Both the position numbers and the translations under genes were made by a program. Of a stretch of DNA of 64,000 bases, positions 57,491 through 64,000 are shown piece by piece. Below the pieces are notes generated by a model that had not been told where the DNA came from, made no database searches, and saw only the letters and a list, made by a program, of their open reading frames with translations. How positions within the stretch are numbered: position 1 is the first letter of the stretch; each line of letters opens with the position of its first letter. The stretch spans positions 660,530,591 through 660,594,590 of the forward strand of contig OY856409.1 in NCBI GenBank assembly GCA_963693085.1, read 5' to 3'. Source of the stretch: Alisma plantago-aquatica (Eukaryota > Streptophyta > Magnoliopsida > Alismatales > Alismataceae).

Positions 57491-57729
57491 AGACCAAACA
57501 GATACCATTCTGATCAACCTTAGAGAGGACATGGTAAGTGTACAATGGGACAATGTTATAGTGTTGACAAATGTTTTTGAGGCATTTAAGCATGATTGTC
57601 TAAACACATCATTAATATAACTTTGGATATGGTGAGCACAAATACCACATCATATGTGAAATTTGTTTAATTGTTTCCTACATATAAACTGAGTATTGGT
57701 TATATAATATATTTCAAAAATTTGAATTA

Positions 57730-58620
57730 AGCAGATCACGACTTTAGAATACCAAATGTGGGATTTCTAATGCCATCATTGATTAGAGATGTAGTTAGAG
57801 ATCTGAGTGGTGTCAAAGAATATGTGACTACTGCGATGTAGTATTTTGGTGCTTCCAAGAATGTGATCTTAACTCCCTTCAACATTGAGTAAGTTCTTGG
57901 CTTTGTTGTTTATATGTCTAACCTATGAATACAATTTTATTGTGAGGTTTATTTTTTTATTTTATTGGCCTTTAGTTACTCAGAGGCATGAATTGGAAAT
58001 TGTTAGTGATTGTAACCGAGACTTGGATGGTGTATGTCTTTGATCCTTTGGGTGAAAAACTATCACCAAATGCGGGACACCTAATAAAATTGGCGATTCA
58101 TACGTAAGTATAGTTTCTTGGTGCCCGTTCTTTTTGTTAATGTTTGTATTGCGAGTGATAGTTTAATAATGCAACATATATGTTAATTTAACTTATAAGG
58201 ATTTGAAAGCATTTAGTGATGGCAGAGGGAAGGTAGACAAGAAAAAAAAATAGTAACTTGGACGAGTGTTGAGGTATAATCTTCTCATTCCAATTGTATA
58301 ATATATGACCAACTCTACTTGATTATATTTATTAATGTAATTGTAAATATAGGACCCTATACAAGATAATGGTTGGGCATGCACATATTATGTGATGTTG
58401 TATATGTAGGCAAGTGTCAATCACATGAAACAAATCAAATGTACAAAGAATGTAAGTTAGTAGTCATGGATCATATTTTAATGAAGTAGTCTCATTACAA
58501 ACAATCAAATCTAATTTCAAGTCTCATTCTCTTTGTAGTTTTTTTAGAAGACTAAATCCTATACATTGGAGCAGTTGAATGACCTATGTGAACAATGGGC
58601 AGTCTGCTTCATATGAAATT
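57730..58620 (+). pseudogene. Ulp1-like cysteine protease gene of the CACTA, multi-exon
   Basis: Four exon-like blocks are separated by GT-AG introns (first clear one 57889-57975, GTAAGT to TTTAG). Block 1 ends SKNVILTPFNIE. Block 2 (57976-58103) reads MNWKLLVIVTETWMVYVFDP with LG, where the catalytic His of the HW motif is Asn but the Asp is kept. Block 4 (58353-58451) reads PIQDNGWACTYYVMLYM, holding the catalytic Cys, followed by a TAG. A last block near 58540-58610 reads YTLEQLNDLCEQW. Ulp1 proteases cleave SUMO, and plant CACTA and MULE elements often carry such genes. The lost His and the stops make it inactive. Confidence 0.7.
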
Positions 58621-59545
58621 TGGATTTGAATGAAAAATTTGAGGGTTGATTGATAAATTTTGGTAGTTTGAACTTTGATGTCATATTTTTTAAGTGTATT
58701 TTGTGAGGGTGAATTGAATGTTGATATGTAAAATTGTAGCTTAAAATCTAAGATGGCAACTGATGTTGATATGTATTTTGTGAGTGTTAATTGAATGTTA
58801 AGTGCATATGTGTGTGCGAATTTGAATGTAATATATAAGGAAAAGAATGATGTGTGTTCATGCATATTTGTATGAATTTGAAGTGTGGATGAGATGGAAA
58901 CAATTGAGCCGCGAGTTCATGGATTTTTGTGCAATTTGACCTAAAAAAATAATACAATGTGGCTTGTATAATTTTATCTTTTACTTACAGGTGGGTCGAC
59001 CTGCTGTTAAGCCGTAATGCTTGCAGAGAGCCTGCTGTTCTTTAGAACTTTCAGTTCTGAAGAACAAGGCTCCAGACATGCTAGCAGGTTGGACAGTAGG
59101 TCTGCAGGTCTATTATATAAAAAAATCATAAACATTTATCGTCGATTATTTGGAAATAACTAACTACATACACATTCTCCTCTAGTTATTTAGAAAAAAC
59201 TGATGAGATACACTCAAATTTCACTATTCATTCACTGATAAAACCAACATCAGGTAATTTGGTGTCGGTTATTTTTCATCATACTACCGATGGGGAAAAA
59301 TTAACGACGTCAATTTTTTCCTAAAAACTGATGAGAAAGTTCAAAGAAGACCACAATATATCGCCCATTGCGAGTTATGTCATCGATTGTTCCCTAACAA
59401 AGAACCACTGACATAAACATTGTTCCACCAATTTTATTAACCTACAAAAAATGGTTGAGTTTTACTGTCTCCCACTTGGTCGTTGGTTCAGAACCGACGT
59501 GAAATGCCAAAATAACTGAAGCTATATCCCCTTTCTACAGAAGTG
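58620..59545 (+). other. CACTA 3' region with hairpin and subterminal repeats
   Basis: After the Ulp1-like gene there is AT-rich 3' sequence with several TTTGAATG/GTGTGAATT repeats. A hairpin follows at 59037-59065: a 12-base stem with one mismatch and a 5-base loop. CCGAC/GTCGG subterminal motifs (59140-59510) run up to the right terminus. Confidence 0.6.
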
Positions 59546-59990
59546 CTTCCTTTACAGTTCCAAAGAAGTTTTACTTAATATCTCATTATCATAAAGCAAA
59601 TGTCCTCTCCAAGTAGCCTAATTATGATGATATACATTCAGGGGAGGGCAAGATCATATTCTTCTTCAGGGTCTATGAAAATTGTCGGGCATTACTCCAA
59701 GTGAGGGAGTTTAATAGCCTTTTGGTCTAAACAATCTTCGAATAAATTCTCCAAAAAGAAAACATCCTTCTCACCTTGATCACCTCCATGAGAATTGGAA
59801 CCGCACACCACGACACTAAAGGAGGCATTTTGTCTAGTTTGTTGATCATTCTTATTGATGGTCCTGACATTGCCAGGGTTACCCTGGTACTCTGGGGTCC
59901 ACGAATTTTGTCCTCTAGAAGGACCATGTCAGTTTCCAACTTCATTGGATCTTGACTCTTCCGTATCTTCTTTTCCTAATGATCTTCTCA
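59546..59990 (-). pseudogene. L1 ORF1 remnant, N-terminal part
   Basis: Minus-strand fragments (a 72-codon frame 59727-59945, then EEEYDLALPL and YDNEILSKTSLEL) lead to the CTT target duplication. They connect with KVQHVNMGHYVV at 39553 once the CACTA is skipped. Its N-terminal wording is not clearly recognised; the assignment rests mainly on continuity with the downstream pieces. Confidence 0.5.
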
Positions 59991-60334
59991 TTCCTATAAA
60001 TTAAAAGTCAATTCCAACCATGGGTACATAAACCCTAATGTGAGGTGTCACTTCCTAAACTCTTATCTGGATTTTTGCATTGATCTTGGCCATATCATTG
60101 GTTCCATTAGTTCTTTGGTGATGTGAATCCCTTCACCACAGACAACTCCACTTAAACTTCTACTATTGCATTCCCCCTTGGACCCCTCTCAACATCATCT
60201 CATCCATGTCATATTCTATGATAATCATATTTATCTTCTTTATTTACAATTGGAGTGTAGCGTCTAGCATGTAAAATAAGAGATATGTTGTTATATATTA
60301 GAGGGTCAAATACTCATATGTGTATAACACATGA
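59991..60334. other. Spacer, nothing recognised
   Basis: No frame or repeat is seen between the L1 remnant and the Gypsy remnant. Confidence 0.4.
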
Positions 60335-60974
60335 GGGAGCACATATAGAACAATTACATATTAAACCAACTCTAGAACAACAAATTCTATAATATAGATT
60401 CTGAGATTCAAAAGATCAAGAATGAAATGCAGGAAGGAAAGGGTGAAGGATTTCACTTCTTAGATAACAACATTCTACTATTTAAAGGAAGATTATGTGT
60501 ACCAAATCAAGAAAAACTAAGGAATCATAGTTTTATAAGTGGATATGTATGATATGCATGTAGGAAGAAATTAGGAGTACCAAAATTTAAAAGAGTTTTA
60601 CTAGTGGCTAGGGATGAAAAAGGATGTGGCTAAATTTGTAGAATGTTGTGGGGTGTGTCAATAAGTTGAGATAGAACATAAAAAACTAGTAGGGGTTCTA
60701 CAAACTTTACCTACCACATCAAGATGGACTTTATGATAGGGCTACCGCATACACATATAGGTTTTGACTCTTTATTAGTTGTCAATTATATATTGAGAAA
60801 GACAACTCATTTTTTCCCAATGGATACTACCTATTTAGTGGTTTGACTAGCACAAAATTACATAGAGGAGATAGACATACTACATGGAATTCCTTTGACA
60901 ATAGCATCATATTGAGGTCCATGGTTTACATCTAGATTTTGGGATAAGCTACATTTTTTGATGGGGACAAAATT
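60335..60974 (+). pseudogene. Ty3/Gypsy integrase remnant (Tekay-like)
   Basis: The plus strand reads LLFKGRLCVPNQEKLRNHSF then WLGMKKDVAKFVECCGVCQ (the H2C2 zinc-binding region). The integrase core follows: MDFMIGLPHTHIGFDSLLVV, then DILHGIPLTIAS and WFTSRFWDKLHFLMGTKF. Frames shift and stops occur. Wording and order match plant chromovirus integrases; the third catalytic block is missing here. A small continuation (NFSKMFHP then CNGQT) is at 62511-62551 beyond an inserted LTR. Confidence 0.85.
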
Positions 60975-62510
60975 TGCTTCAGTAACTCTGAAATATGATA
61001 TATAATCAACAAAATGTCAGATATGATCATTTTATGACACATAATCATGTAACTTGCATAGTATGACTATCTAGGTCTAATAACCCTAAATAAAATGTAG
61101 AAAATATATTTATTATCAATAAATGATGGAATTCACAGAACACCCTCATATCAATAATTGGAAGTTAATATGAAACTGTGAGATCAGTTCGATGCATAGA
61201 ATTCATGTTATATGAAGATTCCCCTTAATACATATTTTTTAACCTTGGTTTGACTAATGAATGTATCCTAGGGTTAATATGTGCACAAAATGCTATGGAA
61301 GCTAATATTCAGATGATGAACCCTAATATGTAACATAATTGGATAATAAACCAGTAAGATAATTCCAAGACAAGAATGCAAGTAAAAATGAGAACATCCT
61401 AATGACAAAGCTAAACCCTAAAATGGACATACTAGGTTTAAGATGATGAGAACCTGATGGTAATGTATGATCTTGTCATAATCATGGTTTGACTAAGGAT
61501 ATAGTTGACATGAGGATATATCTAATATCAAGAATGTGATGATTAATATATTTATGACAAGGTACGCCATTACCTCTTATTTGGCCTACTACTTAGTACG
61601 GTTGTATTATGTGTGTAAAAATACTTGGCATATAATATTGGATGAAAATCTTGTTCTTGTATGATATCTTGCTTGATTTTCCATACTAATGGATGTGAAC
61701 ACATGAAACACAATATATTTGTTCTATTATATCTAAGCACTTCAACTCTTTGGTAGCCAAGTGTTGGAAATAAAGTACTTCAACTCTTTGGTAGTCAAAT
61801 ACTTGAAAGTGATTCAACTCTTTGCTAGTCTGATCACATTATGAAATGATCCAACTCTTTGATAGTCGATCATAAGGCCTTCAGTGCATTCAATCTTTGG
61901 TGGTCAATGCATGGATGATATAATGGAAAATGTGCTTAAAATGTGTGTTTTCTTTTGTTAATAAAGATATCTTTGTTCAAGTATGCTTTTGTTATATTTC
62001 TTTTGTTACTGCCAAGTACTAGTTTTATCTTACTGCCAAGTCATAGTAATGAGAGGTATATAAAATACACATAGGCGTACTCAGTACAATATTCTTGAAT
62101 ATTATGCTGACATGTACTACATGTAATCTTTTGTTTAGGTTGTAGACTTGTGATCTTGAAGAGGTTGATAGTTGGGAGTTGTGTGGTAATCATATGTACA
62201 AGTGGACCTATTATCTTAGGATCCTATTTTATAATTTAGTATGTGCACATGTATGTGTAAAAGATTATTGTTCAATATGCAATATCAAATGTTGTAATAA
62301 TTTATTTTGTAATTATATGTTGAATAGTGGACATGTGTTGTATAGCTTGTTTATTGTTCATGCATGTGCTACTGTTGTTTCCTCTGACTCCCTTGATTTT
62401 CTTTTTCTTAGCCTAGTGTGTGGTGTTTAAATTGGGATGCTCACTGAGGTGAGGTTTCAATTTGGACGTCACACGTTATATTAAGGTTTAGAAAATTTGA
62501 GGATGTCACA
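60975..62510 (-). repeat. Probable solo LTR (Gypsy type) inside the integrase remnant
   Basis: The integrase frame breaks at GTKF and resumes at 62511, so 60975-62510 (1536 bp) is an insertion. On the minus strand it starts TGTGACATCCTC and ends CTGAAGCA, giving TG...CA ends; TGTGACATCC-type starts are common in plant Gypsy LTRs. No coding sequence is inside. Flanking 5-mers AAATT and CTTAA do not match, so exact ends are unsure. Confidence 0.6.
61739..61905 (+). repeat. Five-fold CAACTCTTTGGTAGTC array
   Basis: The phrase TTCAACTCTTTGGTAGTCAA recurs five times with drift, separated by unlike spacers of 15-30 bases, inside the probable LTR. Such subrepeats may lie in the promoter region of the LTR. 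Confidence 0.8.
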
Positions 62511-62551
62511 CTTAACTTTAGTAAAATGTTTCACCCATAGTGTAATGGACA
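62511..62551 (+). pseudogene. Gypsy integrase remnant, continuation
   Basis: The plus strand reads LNFSKMFHP, a stop, then CNGQT, the degraded version of the F/Y-HPQ-TDGQT block that follows GTKL in Gypsy integrases. It is cut by the 3' end of the RTE LINE. Confidence 0.7.
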
Positions 62552-62552
62552 A

Positions 62553-64000
62553 ACATCATCATCATCATCATCTAAGCCTCAATCCCAACTATGTTGGGGT
62601 CGGCTACATGGATCCTTCGTTTCCATACAACTCCATCATGGGCCATATTTTGATTGAGATGTAGAGATTCAAGATCTCTCTTTATAAGCTTATCCCATGT
62701 TAATTTAGGCCTTCCTCTTCTTCTATTTATAGTGTTTGGCTCAATGGCATTGCTACATATAGGCACACTAGTAGGTTTGTGTTGCACATGTCCGTACCAT
62801 CTGAGTCAGCCCTCGCACAACTTGTCCTCAACGCTCACCACCCCCACTTTATTCCTGATATAGTCATTTCTCAAGTGATCTTTTCCTGTCTTCCCACACA
62901 TCCATCTCAACATACGCATTTCATGTACGTTCATCTTGTTGAGACCTTGTTTCTTCACCGCCCAACATTCACTCCCATAGAGCATGGCTAGTCGTATAGC
63001 TGTTCTATAAAACTTACTTTTTAACCTAAGAGGGATCTTCTGATCGCATAATACTCTAGTTGCACTCTTTCATTTCAACCATCCTACAATGATCCGATGA
63101 CAAACATCATTTTGGACATCCCCATCTATTTGAATAATAGAACCCAAGTAATGGAATTTATCACATTTTAGTATATCTACTCCGTCCTACTTTGTTCCAT
63201 CATTCACACTGCAAGATTGGCTGAAATTGCAATGCATATACTCAATTTTGCTCCTGCTAATCATCAATCCATTTGATTCCAATGCCTTTCTCCAATGTTC
63301 AACTTTGTCATTCAATCCATCTTTAGTTTCGTCAATCAAAACAATATCATAAGCAAATAACATACACCAAGGAATATCATCCTGAACATTCTTTGTCAAC
63401 TCATCCATAACAAGAACGAATAGATATGGGATGAGTGTGGATCCTTGGTGTACCCCAAATGTGATAGGAAAAGTTGGTGTCTCTCCTCCAGGAGTCTTGA
63501 CACTTGCAGTAGAGCTATCATACATGTCTTTGATCAAGTCAATGTATTGGATAGGCACCCCCTTTTTATTCAAAACAATCCATAACACTTCTCTGGGTAC
63601 TCGATCATAAGCCTTCTCTAGATCGATAAACACCATATGAAGATCTCTTTTGCTTTGTCTATACTTCTCCATAAGCCTCCTTATCATAAAAATAGCATCT
63701 ATTTTTGATCTTCCAGGCATGAAACCAAATTGGTTGTTTGATACATGTGTTATAGATCTTAACCTCTGCTCAATAATCCTCTCCCAAAGCTTCATCATGT
63801 GACTCATCAGCTTGATACCTCTATAGTTTGTACAGCTCTGAACGTCACCTTTGTTCTTGTAGATTGGGACTATAGTGCTATTTCTCCACTCATCCGACAT
63901 CTTCTTGGTCTTTCATGATCTTGTTAAAGAAATTTGTTAACCACATAACTCCCTCATCCCCCATACTCCTCCATACATCAATGGGAATATTGTCTGGTCC
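62553..64000 (-). mobile_element. RTE-clade LINE, 3' part, minus strand
   Basis: The element runs off the right edge of the window. Its 3' end is a CAT/ATG trinucleotide run (62554-62571) directly after the stop codon, with almost no 3' UTR, as is typical of RTE elements. The sequence near it (CCCAACTATGTTGGGGTCGG, 62585 region) is the well-known 3' end of plant RTE LINEs. It is inserted in the Gypsy remnant after GQT. Its 5' end is not visible. Confidence 0.9.
62572..64000 (-). pseudogene. RTE reverse transcriptase and C-terminal domain, inactivated
   Basis: From the right edge the minus strand reads GPDNIPIDVWRSMGDEGV and, after a one-base shift near 63903, MSDEWRNSTIVPIYKNKGD (63900). It continues with NYRGIKLMSH, NQFGFMPGRS, VFIDLEKAYDRV and HQGSTLIPYLFVLVMDEL. 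The catalytic FADD is FAYD (Asp to Tyr). Three in-frame stops (63187-63189, 63070-63072, 62806-62808) interrupt a single, otherwise continuous frame that includes RLAMLYGSECWAVK and RRGRPKLTWDKLI. The last codons are VGIEA before TAG. One frameshift and three stops in about 1.4 kb show moderate age. Confidence 0.9.

Larger units (their letters stand above)
39554..59545 (+). mobile_element. CACTA transposon containing two younger elements
   Basis: Left end CACTACAACAGAATGGGG and right end, read inward, CACTTCTGTAGAAAGGGG match at 26 of 34 positions. The 3-bp duplication CTT flanks both sides (39551-39553, 59546-59548). Both subterminal zones repeat the CCGAC/GTCGG motif (39620-40110, 59130-59510). 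Transposase (50585-51865) and a Ulp1-like gene (57060-58620) lie on the plus strand. Removing the LTR element (9125 bp with duplication) and the LINE (4979 bp with duplication) leaves about 5.9 kb, shorter than autonomous CACTA elements, so part of the transposase is deleted. Confidence 0.9.

Overview
This window looks like nuclear DNA of a flowering plant and is almost entirely transposable elements, many inserted inside one another. The evidence is plant-type Copia and Gypsy retrotransposons primed by initiator-Met tRNA, L1- and RTE-clade LINEs, CACTA elements with a Ulp1-type second gene, hAT and PIF/Harbinger-like small elements, long AT-rich tracts and GT-AG introns. There is no bacterial-type gene organisation and no rRNA, tRNA or CRISPR array. 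I could not identify the species. No intact host gene was found; the best host-like fragment is a short reading frame around 27.0-29.1 kb, itself split by a hAT element.

Layout. 1-6.4 kb: AT-rich, nothing recognised. 6.4-11.2 kb: a decayed minus-strand element with about 1.3 kb direct terminal repeats. 11.7-14.9 kb: a decayed L1 fragment next to the 5' end (gag, primer site, LTR) of a minus-strand Copia. 15.0-26.5 kb: a plus-strand Tork/TNT1-like Copia with both LTRs, carrying a 4.4 kb CACTA element (19778-24185) and an unidentified 1.8 kb insert. 27.4-28.9 kb: a hAT element containing a 922 bp retroposed sequence. 29-31.7 kb: AT-rich with duplicated units. 31.7-33.0 kb: a PIF/Harbinger-like element with a purine-rich minisatellite. 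33.7-35.7 kb: a broken Copia. 35.7-37.1 kb: an inverted copy of the repeat at 7.7-9.0 kb.

37.6-60 kb is the clearest structure. An L1 ORF1 remnant on the minus strand is cut by a small MITE (38028-38369), a hAT MITE (38838-39450) and a 20 kb CACTA block (39554-59545). The CACTA block itself contains a complete 9.1 kb LTR element (41364-50483) and a 5.0 kb L1 LINE (51882-56844). Target duplications can be read for every layer: 3 bp TAT, 8 bp GCATCACC, 3 bp CTT, 5 bp CTAGA and 16 bp. The LINE has two intact, 8-nt-overlapping ORFs and is the only element here that looks protein-competent.

60.3-62.5 kb: a Gypsy integrase remnant interrupted by a probable solo LTR. 62.55 kb to the end: the 3' part of an RTE-clade LINE on the minus strand, with stop codons and a lost catalytic residue.

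The genes do not form a pathway; they are element machinery in different stages of decay. The insertion order is readable: host/L1, then small DNA elements and CACTA, then LTR element and LINE. I see no clearly new defence or metabolic system. The most unusual observations are the near-identical LTRs around a ruined interior, the palindrome arrays shared by unrelated LTR elements, the retroposed GC-rich insert in a hAT element, the duplicated phrase flanking a captured-looking ORF in the small CACTA, and the purine minisatellite in the PIF-like element.
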